Shown here one piece after another: positions 12,880-25,520 of a stretch of 64,000 bases of DNA (its first letter is position 1; every line of letters starts with the position of its first letter). The notes beneath the pieces were generated by a model that worked only from the letters and a program-made list of their open reading frames with translations, ran no database searches and was not told the DNA's origin. The position numbers were made by a program, and so were the translations under genes. Source of the DNA: Closterium sp. NIES-65 (lineage: Eukaryota; Streptophyta; Zygnematophyceae; Desmidiales; Closteriaceae); the NCBI GenBank assembly GCA_948144175.1, contig CANXME010000043.1:1108501-1172500 (forward strand). The letters are read 5' to 3'.

Positions 12880-15569
12880 CACCACCATAGGCAAAGTGGG
12901 GGAGAACAAGGGGTCACAAGACCAGTCAAGCAAAGCAAACTCAGGGTGGATCACAACGTCACCAAACATTCCGAGCACAAGTTCAAGGCCACAAGGCCAG
13001 TTCACATGCAGGATTATATATAAAGGTAAGCAAGCAAGTGCAGGTATAGATAGATCACAGTACAAGCAAGGTCAAGAGGCGAGCAAGTGAGGCCAAGTAG
13101 GCACAAGACCTAGCATCGTACAAAAGCGCTGATGATCACAAGGCTGAAGTGCCTTCGTAAAGATATCAGCAGTGTTGGCCCGAGAGGCCACATAAGCAAG
13201 GCGCAGCTGACCACGTTGCTGCAGCTCACGAGCAAGGAAATAGCGAAGAGAAATGTGCTTCGTTCTGTGCTCCAGTCTGTGCTCTCGACACAAGGCCAAC
13301 AAGACTAGCAGCGTAGTCTTGACGACAGCGAGCAGCGAAGTCGACAAGCTCAGCAACTAGGGCAGACGCAGCAGTGGACTCAAAGGAAGGGTCAGTGACA
13401 ACAGTAGCCAGAAGACGCGTGACAGTAGGACTGGCAGCACGAAGAGAGTCAGACTCCGGGTCAGCAAGAGCAGGAAGAGAGGACTCTGGAGGAGACGGCA
13501 AAGGGACACGTAGTGGAGCAGTGGAAGGACGCAGTGCCATCTGGTGCGTGCCTGGGACCGTAGGAGGACGCGGATGCGGAACACGACGACTAGTGCAAGC
13601 AACACGAACAGGCGACGCAGGACGAGACGCAGGCTCACGACGCTCACCAAGACCTCCAGTAGGACCAGTGTGGGTGAAGGAGCAGGTAGTGGGGAGGCGG
13701 GCTGCAACTGTGACTCGGACTGGACAGGCGGTGGACACTCTAAGGAAGAAGCAGGACCAGCAGAAGGCAGGAGACCAAGAACCTGCTCAAGGAGCGGAAG
13801 AAAGTACGGCCGCGGCCGCGCAGCGCCATCAAAACCAGCAGGTACAGCACCAACACCCCCAGCGGCAACACCAGCGCCAGTAGCACCCCCAGCTCCAGCA
13901 GCGCCAACTCTAGCACCCCCAGAAGCACTAGCGCCAGCAGCACCTCCAGCGCCAACACCCCCAGAAGCTCTAGCTCTAGCCGGACCACCGGAATTCCCAA
14001 CAGCTCCAGCTCCAGCAGCTCCAGCAGCACCTACCCTAGCAACACCGCCAGCTCCAGCACCGCCAGCAGCTCCAGCACAAGGAGCACCCCCAGGCCCAGC
14101 AGCTCCAGTACCTCCAGTACGAGCACCTCCGGGTCCCGTGGCACCAGCAACCTCAGCAGCAGTAGAACCTCTAACTGCAGCAGGACCTCCAGCTCCAGCA
14201 GCACGGCTCCAGCGTTGAGAAAACCACTCGCGCAGCTCCTGTGGAGAGGGTAGCTCCGGCTGGGACGAAACACCCGAAGGACCTCCAGACCCAGTACTGC
14301 CAGACTCCACACGAGCAGGCCCAGCACCCTCAGGCTCCACACCCCCACTCGTAGCACTCCCAGGCTCAGCACCCCCAGACGCAGCACCCCCAGGCTCAGC
14401 ACCCCCAGGCTCCGCAAGCTCAGGCTCTGCACCCCCAGGCTCAGCACCCTCAGACCCCGCACCCGCAGGCTCAGCACCCATAGCAGCACCGGAGTCAACA
14501 GCTACCTCGACAGGCTCGACTGCGTCTACCTGAGACACACCTGAGGGAGCAGGACCCTGAGGGGGAAGGGGGTCTACCGGGGGGGGAACTGGAGCGAGGA
14601 AGAGCGGCGCCGGGGGAAGGGGTGCAGTGCGGTAGGGGAAGAGACGGTAGTAAGGAACCGACTCGTCAAACGTGATGTCCTAGGAGGACAGAACACGGCG
14701 CGAGGTGGGGTGGTAAAACTGCCAACCAGGCGCGTCAGGGGGGAAGCCAAGGAAGACGTAGGGAACCGCACGGGGGGACAGCTTGTCCGCAGACAAGTCG
14801 CGGACAAACGCCCGAGATCCCCAGACACGAAACGCAGACGCATCGCCAACCTTCCCCGTCCACTGCAAGGTGGGGGAGGTCTCCGGCAAGGAGACCCGGG
14901 GCTGAAGGTTGATCTGATGCGCTGCGTACCGAACCGCAAACGGCCACAGAAAATGGGGAGCAGCCGCATGGATCATGGACGTACGAGCGACGTCCATGAC
15001 CATGCCTATGCGGCGCTCAGCAATCCCATTGTGCTGTGGAGAGGCCGGAAGCGTGAAGGTCTGGCGGATGCCTTGTGCACGATAGAAGGCTCCCAGAAGG
15101 GCAAAGGAGAACTCCCCGCCTCTGTCAGAGTGCAGACGCAGAACAGGAAAGTCCGAGCCGAAACTCTCTCTGAGCTGAAGACGAGCTGCGCGGATCCAGT
15201 CGATCAACACCTCAGTGACGTCACCCTTGCTGCGCAAGAGGAACACTGTGGTGTAACGCGAGTAGTCGTCAAACACCAACAGGAAGAAACGCTCGTGACC
15301 CTGGCCACAGACACGGGCGGGGCCCCACACGTCCATGTGAAGAGTCTGCAGCGGAGCCTCTGTCGGAGGAAACTCGGAGGAGTGAGGGGCGGCGCGCTGC
15401 CGCCTCTAGACGCAGGGGACGCAGGTAGGGACAGGCCCAAGAGGGAGGGGAGGGAGGGACCGGGGGAGACCAGAGACAAGGACACGGGAGGCCATGCCTT
15501 GGAGACGAGGCAGGGAGGGGTAATCAAGGCGGTGGTGCCAGAGGAGAGTCTGGTGGGACAGGAGACGAC

Positions 15570-15693
15570 TGTCAGAACATATAGCTTACTTGTTTGTGTA
15601 GGCTATAGTGGGGTATCCCATAGGGGGTACAACACATTAGGGTTTCCTATTTGCATTCACTTCACTTCATAGTCATTCATTCCCTCGTTCACA
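15570..15693 (+). repeat. 5' LTR of element B (124 bp)
   Basis: TGTCAGAACAT ... CGTTCACA, followed directly by the primer site TGGAATCAGAGC. By eye it is identical to the 3' LTR. The core ggctatagtggggta is shared in inverted form with the other copies' LTRs. Confidence 0.92.
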
Positions 15694-15769
15694 TGGAATC
15701 AGAGCAGGTTCCCCTGTGGGAACTGTGCTTCGGACCCACCACCTAGAACCTTTTTTTTCTGCCCTGGCG

Positions 15770-16640
15770 CCCGCCCTAGTGCCCGCCCTAACGCCCGCCC
15801 TAGCGCCCGCCCTTTCGAGCCGCCCGTTCGCGCCGCCCGTTAGCGCCGCCCGTTAGCGCCGCCCGTGCGGCTGCCCGTTTGCGCCGCTTTTTGCGCAGCT
15901 CGTAGCGCCGCCCGTGCGGCCGCCCGTTAGCGCCGCCCGTGCGGCCGCCCGTAGCGCCCACCGTGAGCCGCCGCCCGTCGCCACCCTTTAGCGCCGCCCG
16001 TGAGCGCCGCCCGTGACGCAGCCGCCCGTGAACCGCCGCCCGTGACGCCGCCGCCCGTGACGCCGCCGCCAGTCCCGTCACCCCCCCCCCGTGACGCCGC
16101 CGCCCGTCCCGCCGCCCGCCCGTCACGCCGCCCGCCCGTGAGCCGGCGCTGCCCGCGCACCGCCCACCCGTGGGCCTTCAGCCGGCCCGTGAGCTGCCGA
16201 CGCCGCCCGTGAGCAGCCCACGCCGCCGCCGCCACGCGTGAGCCGCCGACGCCGCCGACGCCGCCCGTGAGCCGCAGACGCCGCTGCCGCTGCCGTCGCC
16301 AGTGAGCCGCCGACGCCGCCGCTGCCGCCCGTGAGCCGCCGACACCGCCGCCGCCGCCCGTGAGCCGCCGTCGCCCGTGAGCCGCCGACGCCGCCCGTGA
16401 GCCGCTGACGCCGCCGCCGCCGCCCGTGAGCTCCCCGCGCGCCGTCCCAGCCGCCCGTGAGCCGCCACCGAGCTGCCCCAGCCGCCCGTGCCGCCGCCCG
16501 AGCCGCCTGAGCCGCCCGCGCCGCCCTAGCCACCCAAGCCGCCCGAGCCGCCCTAGCCGCCCGAGCCGCCCGCGCCGCCCGAGCCGCCCGAGCCGCCCGA
16601 GCCGCCCGAGCTGCCCGAGCCGCCAGAGGAGCTGCTCTCC
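15770..16640 (+). repeat. GC-rich minisatellite leader of element B
   Basis: It begins with gcccgccctagc-type repeats, passes into units like gccgccgacgccgcccgtga, and ends with a gagccgcccgagccgcccga block (about 16500-16620). It lies between primer site and gag. Its repeat words differ from those in leaders of the other copies. Confidence 0.8.
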
Positions 16641-19600
16641 TGCTCCTGTCGGACTGCTGCTGCTCCTGGGCTGTGTACCTGCGCCGCTGACCTACCCGAC
16701 TCTTCCTGCCTGGTGAGACTGTCAGCTGCTGTCATGGCCACCCCCAATGTCCTAGCTTTTGATGCTGAGGGTAGAGCCATTGACTTTGCAGTCTTGATTG
16801 AGGACCTGCAGCTGTACTTACTGTGTGATGCGGTCGATGAGGTCTCTCTCTTTGACTTTGTCTCTGGCGCTGTCCCTGCCCCTCCTCCTGATGCTGATTC
16901 CGCCGTTCGCTCCAAGTGGGCGACCCGCGATGCTGCTGCACGTCTTGCTGTGCGTCGCCACCTCCCTTCCTCGGAGCGTGCCCACTTTAGTCAGTGCAAG
17001 ACCGCTCAGGCCTTGTACGACGCTGTAGTTGCACGCTACTCCTCCCCTTCCTCCGCTACCCTTAGCCGCCTCATGCTACCGTTTCTCTTCCCTGACCTCG
17101 CTTCCTTTCCCACTGTCGCTGACCTAGTTACCCACCTCCGTGCTAGTGACACCCGCTACCGCGCTGCCCTTCCTGCTGAGTTCCGCGCTGCGAACCCTCC
17201 TCCCATGTACATCACTCTCTACTTTCTCGTCACCCGTCTCCCTGAGTCCCTTCGTGTCGTTAGGGACCAGTTTCTCTCTGTCTGTCCCACCACTCTCACT
17301 GTCGACCTCCTTGAGGAGTCCCTGCTAGCGGCTGAGAAGAGTATTGTCGCTGTAGGGGCCTCTCGGGGTGACCCTCGCACCCCCATCTTTGAGGGGTGTG
17401 GTCCTTCCCCCCTGCTGCCCTCTGTCGCCTCTGCCGCTGCGGCCGACCTCACTGGTTTTGAGTCGGTCGGCGCGGCGTCTGCCCCCAGCGGCAGACGCCG
17501 CTCTGGCAAGGGCAAGGGGGGCAAGGGAGCGGGTGGAGCTCGAGGGGGCGGTGGAGGAGGCGGTGGGGGTGGCGGGGGGAGTGGGGGTGGCGGTGGGGGT
17601 GGTGGCGGGAGTGGAGGTACTGGTGGCGGCGGTGGAGGCGGAGGTGGCGGCGGAGGTGGTAGCGGAGGGGGCGGTGGGAGCGGTGGGAGCGACGGTCCTG
17701 GTGGGGGAGGTGGAGGTGGAGACGGGAGTGGCGGTGGAGGCGGGGGTGGCGGTGGAGGTGGGGGTCGGAGTGGCTCGTCCCAGCGGAGCAGCTCTGGGGG
17801 TGGTCAGCGCCAGCAGCAGCAGCAGCAGCAGCCGCAGCAGCAGCCACAGCAGCAGCAGCGCTCTCGCACCGTCCCCGCCCCTCAGCAGCTCCGTGAGTGG
17901 TACTCGCAGCGTCAGCGTGGTGGTGCGCTTGGTCCTTGCCCCTACGTTCTTCGCACCGGTGACCGTGCAGGGGAGAGGTGTGGAGGCGCCCACACAGCCC
18001 GCCGCTGCTTTGGCCGCCTGACTGACGCCTGGCGTCAGCAGTTTCCGGAGGCAGCTGAGATCCCCCGCTGGGGAGAGCTGTCTAGGGCTGGTGTAGCTAT
18101 TTATGATCTTGATTTTGATGATATTCTCTCTGCTATGTATGCTGCGATTGGTAGTGATGAGGATGACTGTTACCGGTGTTTCCCGCCCGACCCGGGCATT
18201 GGTACTGCCGCGTCAGGTACTAGTGAGGCTGCTGCTCTAGGTGCCAGTGCGTCTGTGCTCTCAGGTGCTGGTGAGTCAGCCCTCTCAGGTACTGTGTCGG
18301 CTTCGGCCTCTCACACCTTCACCCTTGACTCTGGAGCGTCTCGCTCCTTCTTTAGGGACCGCACCACTCTCACGCCGCTGAGTCGGCCGGTTGCGGTGTC
18401 CCTGGCTGACCCCTCTGGGGGGCCTGTCCTGTCTCGCTTCTCCACTGTCCTCCCGTGTCCGGCGGCCCCCTCTGGCACCCTGACTGGTCTTTACCTCCCC
18501 TCGTTCTCAACGAACTTGGTGAGTGGTGCTGACCTCCAGGATGCGGTTGTCCACCAGTTCACCCCTGCTCGTCAGCGGGTGACCCACTGCACGGAGGCGG
18601 ATACAGGTCGCCACCTGGCTACGTTTACACGTCGGCCAGGGTCGAGCCTGTACACACTGACCACTGCTTCTCCTCCAGGTGCTGCGTCTGGTAGGGTCCC
18701 TTCGTCTAGTCAGGTGTTTTTTGGCAGCGTCCAGGTCTGGTCCTGAGTCTGCCCCCTGCTCGTGCCGTCGTCTGTCTCACGAGACCCTCCTCTGGCACCA
18801 CCGCCTTGGCCACCCCTCTCTGCTTCGGCTCAGAGGTATGGCCTCGCGAGTCCTTGTGTCTGGTCTTCCCCGGTCTCTCCCTCCCCTTCCTCCGGGCCCT
18901 GGCCCCACCTGTGTCCCCTGTGTCGAGGGGCGCCAGCGTGCTGCCCCTCACTCCTCCCAGTTTCCTCCGACAGAGGCCCCGTTGCAGACGCTTCACATGG
19001 ACGTGTGGGGCCCAGCCCGCGTCCGTGGACAGGGTCAGGAGCGCTACTTCCTGCTGGTGGTTGACGACTACTCGCGTTACACCACAGTCTTCCCCTTGCG
19101 CAGCAAGGGTGAGGTCACTGAGGTGTTGATCGACTGGATCCGCGCAGCTCGTCTCCAGCTTCGGAGGAGCTTTGGCTCTGACTTCCCTGTTTTGCGTCTG
19201 CACTCGGACAGAGGCGGAGAGTTCTCCTCTGGCCTCCTGAGTGCCTACTGTCGTGCGCGAGGCATCCGTCAGACCTTCACGCTTCCGGACTCACCACAGC
19301 AGAATGGGATTGCTGAGCGCCGCATTGGCATGGTCATGGACGTCGTTCGTACGTCCATGATGCATGCGGCTGCTCCCCATTTTCTGTGGCCGTTTGCGGT
19401 CAGTTACGCTGCGCACCAGATCAACCTCCACCCCAGGGTCTCTCGACCGGAGACCTCCCCAGCCCTGCTGTGGACGGGGAAGGTTGGCGATGCGTCGGCG
19501 TACCGGGTCTGGGGATCTCGGGCGTTTGTTCGCGACCTGTCTGCGGACAAACTGTCCCCACGTGCTTCTCCCTGCGTCTTCCTGGGGTTCCCCCCCGACG

Positions 19601-22600
19601 CCCCTGGGTGGCAGTTTTACCACCCCTCCTCTCGACGTGTTCTGTCCTCCCAGGACGTCACGTTCGACGAGTCGGTACCCTACTACCGCCTCTTCCCCTA
19701 CCGCACTCCGTCCCTCCCCCCGCCCCCGCTCTTCTTGGTACCAGGTCCCCCCCCGGTGGTCCCCCTCCCCCCTCAGGGTCCTGCCCCTTCAGGTGTGTCC
19801 CAGGTAGACGCGGTCGAGCCTGTCGAGGTCACTGGTGACTCTGGTGCTGCTGCGGGAGCTGAGCCTGGGGGTGCGGAGTCTGGGGGTGCTGAGCCTGGAG
19901 GTGCTGAGTCTGGAGCTGCTGAGCCTGGGGGTGCTGAGCCTGGGGGTGCTGAGCCTGGGTGTGCTGAGCCTGGGGGTGCTGAGCCTGGAGGTGCTGAGCC
20001 TGGGGGTGCTGAGCCTGGGGGTGCTGTGCCTGGGGGTGCTGTGTCTAGGGGTGCTGAGCCTGGAGGTGCTGTGCCTGGGGGTGCTTCGTCTCGCCTGGAG
20101 CCACTCTCCCCACAGGAGCTGCGTGAGTGGTTTGCCAGGCGCTGGAGGCGTGCTGCTGGTGCTGGTGGTTCTTCGACTGCAGAGGGTACTGCTGCTGCGC
20201 GCCCCGCCGGTGCTCGTACTGTGGGTGCTGGAGCTGCTGAGTCTGAGAGTTCTCCTGGAGCTGGTCCTGCTGAGGGTGTTGGCGCTGAGCCTGCAGTTGG
20301 CGGTCCGGCTGACGGTGCTCCTGGTGCTGCGGCTGGAGGTTCTGGAGCTTCTGGTGGTGCTGCTGGAGGTGCTGCTGGAGTGGGTGCACCTGCCGGGGCT
20401 GCTGGTGCTGTTCCTGCTGTTTCTAGCGTCGCCGCGCGGCCCCAACCGTACTTCGTTCCGCTCCTGCAGCAGGTTCTTGGTCTTACACCTCCTCCTCCTC
20501 CCTTAGAGGGTCCGCAGCCTGTCCGGTCACAGCCACAGCTACAGCCTGCCTCCCCTTTGCCTGCTCCTTCTCCCTACGCTGGTCCGACTGGAGGTCTTAC
20601 TGAGCGTCGTGAGCCTGCGTCTCGTCCTGTGTTGCCTGTTCGTACTGAGCGCGCTAGTGGTCGCGGGTCGCGTCAGCGTCCTCCTCCTGTCCCTGGCACG
20701 CACCGGATGTCACTGCGTCCGTCCACTGCTCCTCTGCGTGCCCCTTTGCCTTCTCCTCCTGCTTCCTCTCTTCCTGCTCTTGCCGACCCGGAGTCGGACT
20801 CTCTTCGTGCTGCCAGTCCTACTGTCACGCGTCTCCTGGCTACTGCTGTCACTGACCCCTCCTTCGAGTCGTCTGCTGCGTCTGCCCTTGTCACTGAGCT
20901 TGTCGACTTTGCTGCGCGCTTTCGTCTAGACTACGCTGCTCGTCTTGTCACTGAGTCTAAGTCCGCCTGTCCTCCGTCCGTCGGGGGTGAGTGTGCCCTT
21001 GGCACGGACGTCCTTGAGGACAGGCAGGAGGAGTTCCAGTGTCTGGCCGCCGCTTCACCTCGTCTCGCGTCTGTACTGCTAGCCCCTGAGGGAGACCCGG
21101 ATGCACCAGACATCCCGACTCCGCGCTCTTACGCGGAGGCGATAGAGGGTCCCTACTCCTCTCAGTGGCAGGCAGCTATGGATGCAGAGATGGCTTCGTG
21201 GAAGTCCACAGGCACCTACGTTGACGCTGTCCCCCCTCCTGGGGCGAACATCGTCAGTGGCATGTGGATTTTCAGGGTGAAGCGGCCGCCGGGTTCTCCG
21301 CCTGTCTTCAAGGCGCGTTACGTGGCTCGTGGCTTCAGTCAGCGGCAGGGGGTTGACTACTTTCAGACCTTCTCCCCCACCCCGAAGATGACCACTCTTC
21401 GGGTTCTGCTGCACGTTGCTGCTCACCGTGACTACGAGCTCCACTCTCTCGACTTCAGCACAGCCTTCTTGCAGGGCAGCCTGCACGAGGAGATCTGGCT
21501 GCGTCGCCCACCTGGCTTCACTGGGTCTTTCCCTCCTGGTACCCAGTGGAGTCTCCGGCGTCCAGTCTACGGTCTCCGCCAGGCGCCACGTGAGTGGCAC
21601 GACACACTGAGGACTACGCTCGCGGCACTTGGGTTTGCTCCTTCCACTGCCGACCCGTCGCTGTTTCTGCGCACCGACACCTCTCTGCCGCCGTTCTACA
21701 TCCTCGTGTACGTCGACGACTTGGTCTTTGCCACAGCTGACACTGCTGGACTCGCCTACGTGAAGTCCGAGCTGCAGAAGAGACACACGTGCACTGACCT
21801 GGGTGAACTGCGCAGCTACCTTGGCTTGCAGATCACTTGGGACAGAGCACGCCGCACCATTACCCTGACTCAGTCACACATGGTGCAGCAGGTCCTTCAG
21901 CGCTTCGGCTTCACGTACTCCTCGCCTCAGGCCACTCCTCTGCCTACTCGCCACTCGCTCTCAGCTCTGCCTTCGGATGAGTCCGTAGAGTCGAGTGGCC
22001 CGTTTTCAGAGCTTGTTGGCTGCCTCATGTACCTGATGACCTGCACACGACCTGACCTCGCATACCCTCTTAGCATTCTCGCACGCTTTGTTGCTCCTGG
22101 GAGACACCGACCAGAGCACATGGCTGCAGCGAAGAGGGTGTTGCGCTACTTGTGCAGTACGTCGGGCATGGGGCTAGTGCTTGGAGGGCGCAGTCCAGTG
22201 GTCCTCACTGGGCAGGCAGACGCTTCTTGGGCTGACGACCAGGCTACGCAGCGGTCGTCACAGGGTTACACCTTCAGCCTTGGTTCCGGCTCTGTCTCGT
22301 GGCGGGCTACCCGCTCGTCTTCTGTTCTCGGCTCCAGTTGTGAGGCTGAGATCTACGCTGGGGCTATGGCTGCACAGGAGTTACGCTGGCTCACCTACCT
22401 GCTGACCGACCTTGGGGAGCAGCCTCGTTCTCCTCCAGTCCTGTACGTAGACAACAAGGCCATGCTGGCCTTGTGTCGAGAGCTGCGACTGGAGCACAGA
22501 ACGAAGCACATTGCTCTTCGCTACTTTCTTGCTCGTGAGCTACAGCAGCGTGGACAGCTGCGACTTGCGTACGTGGCCTCTGAGGCCAACACTGCTGATG

Positions 22601-22889
22601 TCTTCACCAAGGCACTTGCGCCTTGTGATCATTAGCGTTGCTGCACGCAGTTGGGTCTTGTGCCTGTCTTGCCTCACTTGCTCTCCTCTTGACCTTGCTT
22701 GTACCTTCGCATATATATACTCTTGCTCTTGTATATCTCTATATATGATCTTGCATGTGAACTGGCCTTGTGGCCTTTGAACTTGTGCTCGGAATGCGTG
22801 GTGACTTTGTGATCCACCCTGAGCTTTGCTTTGCTTTGCTTGACTGGTCTTGTGACCCCTTGTTCTCCCCCACTTTGCCTATGGGGGTG

Positions 22890-23013
22890 TGTCAGAACAT
22901 ATAGCTTACTTGTTTGTGTAGGCTATAGTGGGGTATCCCATAGGGGGTACAACACATTAGGGTTTCCTATTTGCATTCACTTCACTTCATAGTCATTCAT
23001 TCCCTCGTTCACA
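22890..23013 (+). repeat. 3' LTR of element B (124 bp)
   Basis: Same sequence as the 5' LTR as far as I can compare. It is preceded by the purine tract atgggggtg and followed by the target duplication ACGAC. Confidence 0.92.
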
Positions 23014-24689
23014 ACGACACGAGCAAGGAGCAGACTCAGGACCAGACCTGGACGCTGCAGCAAACACCTGACTCGACGCAGCTACCTGACCAGACTCAGC
23101 AACCGGAGGAGACTCAGTAATCAGTGTGTACAGGCTCGACCGTGGCCGACGGGTAAACGTGGCCAAGTGTCGGCCCGTCCGAGCACACGTACAGTGGGTC
23201 ACCCGCTGACTCGCAGGAGTGAACTGGTCAACCCCCCCATCCTGTAGATCAGCACCACTCACCAAGTTCGTAGAGAACGAGGGGAGGTAGAGACCTGACA
23301 GGGTGCCAGAGGGGGCTGCCGGACACAGTAGCACAGTGGAGAAGTGAGCAAGGACAGGACCCCCAGAGGGGTCCGCCAGGGAGACCGCAACCGGCCAACT
23401 AAGCGGCGTAAGCGTGGTGCGGTCTTGAAAGAAGGAGCGGGAAGCACCCGAGTCAAGGGTGAAGGTGTGTAATGCCTGTGCCGACGTGGTACCTGAGAGA
23501 GCAGACTCACCAGCACCTGGGGCAGCAGACGCACTAGCACCTAGAGCAGCAGCCTCACCAGCACCTAGAGCAGCAGCCTCAATGCCCAGGTCAGGCGGAA
23601 CACACAGGTAACAGTCACCCTCATCACTAGTAGACACAATATATATGGCAGCAAGAATAGCATCATAATCAAGATCAAAGATAGCAACCCCCGACCTCTG
23701 CAGCTCTCCCCAGCGAGGGATCTCAGAGGCGTCAGGGCCACCACTCCCACCACCACCCCCACTCCCTCCGCCTTCTCCACCGCCACCTCCACCGCCCCCG
23801 CCAGCCCCTCCACTGCCCTTGCCCCCCTTGCCCTTGCCGCTGCGGCGTCTCCCGCTAGGGGCAGACGCAGCGCCGACCGACTCGGCAGCAGTAGAGGCAA
23901 CAGAGGGCAAACGGGGGGAGGGGGAGCACCCCTCAAAGACAGGGGCACGAGGATTACCTCGAGAGGCTCCTACAGCGACTATACTCTTCTCAGCTGCCAG
24001 GAGGCGCTCCTCAAGGAGGTCAACGGTGAGTGTGGTGGGGCAAACATAGAGGAATTGGTCCCTGACCGAGCGAAGGGAGTCAGGGAGCCGGGTGACTATG
24101 TAGTAGAGGGTGATGTACATGGGGGGGGGGGGGGTTCTTGGCGCAGAAATCAGCAGGAAGCGCAGCGCGGTTGCGGGTGTCACTAGTGCGAAGGTGCGTA
24201 ACGAGGTCAGCGACAGTGGGAAAGGCGGCGAGGTCAGGAAACAGGTACGGCAGCATGAGGCGGCTAAGAGCAGCAGTGGCAGGGGAAGAGTAGCGTGCAA
24301 CTACAGCGTCGTATAAGGTCTTAGCACTCTTGTACTGACTAAAGTGCGCACGCTCAGCAGTCGGTAAGTGGCGACGCACAGCAAGACGGGCAGCAGCATC
24401 GCGTGTGGCCCACTGTGAGCGAACAGTGCTGTCAGCATCAGTAGGCGGGGCAGGAGAGGCACCAGAGGTGAGATCGAACAGGGAGAGTCCGTCTGCCCTA
24501 TCGCACTGTAGGAAGAGCTGTAGGTCATCGACCCAGATCTCGAAGTCAACAGCACGACCCTCAGCATCAAAGGTAAGGACAATGGGGGTAGCCATGACAG
24601 CAGTGGTCTAGCAAAGAGCGCTCTCACCATTCTGGGTGGGTAGGGCCGGGGCGCGCCGGTAGGAACAGGGCTGCAACCGTGGTAGCAGC

Positions 24690-25270
24690 GGCTTGGCAGT
24701 GGCAGTAGCGGCTCGACGGCGGCTCGGCAGTAGCGGCTTGGTAGTGGCGGCTCGGCGGCCTCGGCGGCTCGGCGGCTCGTCAGCTCGGCTGCTCGACGGC
24801 TCGGCGGTTCGGCGGCTCGGCGGCTCGGCGGCCCGGCGGTTTGGCTGCTTGGCGGCTCGGCGGCTCGGCGGTGAAGGGGCCAGGGAGGGGCCGAGAAGAG
24901 GCCGCGAGGGGCCGTGAAGGGCGGCGACGGGGCCGCTAGAGGCGGCGACGGGGCCCCGAGGGGCGGCGACGTGGCCGCAAAGGGGCCGCGAGGGGCCTCG
25001 AAGGGCGGCGACGGGGCCTTTAGGGGCGGCGACGGGGCCGCGAAGGGGCCGCGAGGGGCCTAGAAGGGCGGCGACGGGGCCGCTAAGGGCGGCGACGGGG
25101 CCGTGAAGGGGCCGCGAGGGGCCTAGAAGGGCGGCGACGGGGCCGCAAAGGACGGCGACGGGGCCGTATAGGGTGGCGACAGGGCCGCTAGGGGTGGCGA
25201 CGGGGCCGCTAAGGGTGGCGCGAGGGGCCACTAGGAGGGCGCGACAGGCCGCTAAGGGCAGGGGACGCGA
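24690..25270 (-). repeat. GC-rich minisatellite leader of element C
   Basis: A ggcggctcgg-type block (about 24710-24880) is followed by roughly 20-bp units like agggcggcgacggggccgct. It lies between primer site and gag and reads open on both strands only because of its composition. Confidence 0.75.
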
Positions 25271-25394
25271 CGAGAGGGCGGCCCATGGGGCGCGCCTCGG
25301 GCAGGGGCGACTCGCGCTCCGGTCAGGAAAAAAAAAATCGATTTCAGTGGTGGGCCCTAAGAAGCGTTCCCACTAGGGAACCTGCTCTATACCA

Positions 25395-25520
25395 TGTGAA
25401 GAAATGAGGAATGAATGAACTAGCAAGCAGGTGGGTACAAGTAGGAAAACCTAAAAGTGTTGTACCCCATATTGTCTACCCCACTACAGCCTACACAGAC
25501 TATAGCATATGAGTTTGACA
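25395..25520 (-). repeat. 5' LTR of element C (126 bp)
   Basis: Plus-strand ends are TGTGAAGAAATG and GAGTTTGACA. It is flanked on the element side by a primer site at 25381-25394. On its other side the coding sequence of element D starts without any spacer. Confidence 0.8.

Larger units (their letters stand above)
15570..23013 (+). mobile_element. Ty1/copia element B, young, nearly whole
   Basis: Plus-strand copia fossil inserted into element C. Both LTRs (15570-15693 and 22890-23013) look identical and the insertion is flanked by a 5-bp target duplication ACGAC (15565-15569 and 23014-23018), so it is recent. Parts: primer site TGGAATCAGAGC from 15694; GC-rich leader about 15770-16640; gag with a UBN2-type region from about 16713; glycine-rich stretch about 17530-17790; glutamine-rich stretch, QQLREWY motif and zinc knuckle about 17800-18020; protease with DSGA about 18320; GAG-pre-integrase about 18770-18850; integrase about 18960-19640; linker with GGAEP repeats about 19850-20090; reverse transcriptase about 21150-21900; RNase H to about 22630; purine tract cctatgggggtg before the 3' LTR. 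It looks almost whole, with about one break. Confidence 0.92.
12755..25520 (-). mobile_element. Ty1/copia element C, broken, split by element B
   Basis: Minus-strand copia fossil interrupted by element B at 15570-23013. Parts: LTR 25395-25520; primer site (minus TGGTATAGAGCAGG) 25381-25394; GC-rich leader about 24610-25380; gag about 23840-24595; glycine-rich stretch about 23720-23830; protease DSGA about 23430-23470; GAG-pre-integrase divided by the B insertion; integrase about 14650-15400; alanine/glycine linker about 13330-14540; RNase H tail about 13090-13300; purine tract before the 3' LTR at about 12880-12905; LTR 12755-12879. The LTRs are clearly diverged (roughly three quarters to four fifths alike by eye), so this copy is much older than B or F. 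It is broken with several breaks. The outer flanks show no matching target duplication, so the two LTRs may not come from one insertion. Confidence 0.75.
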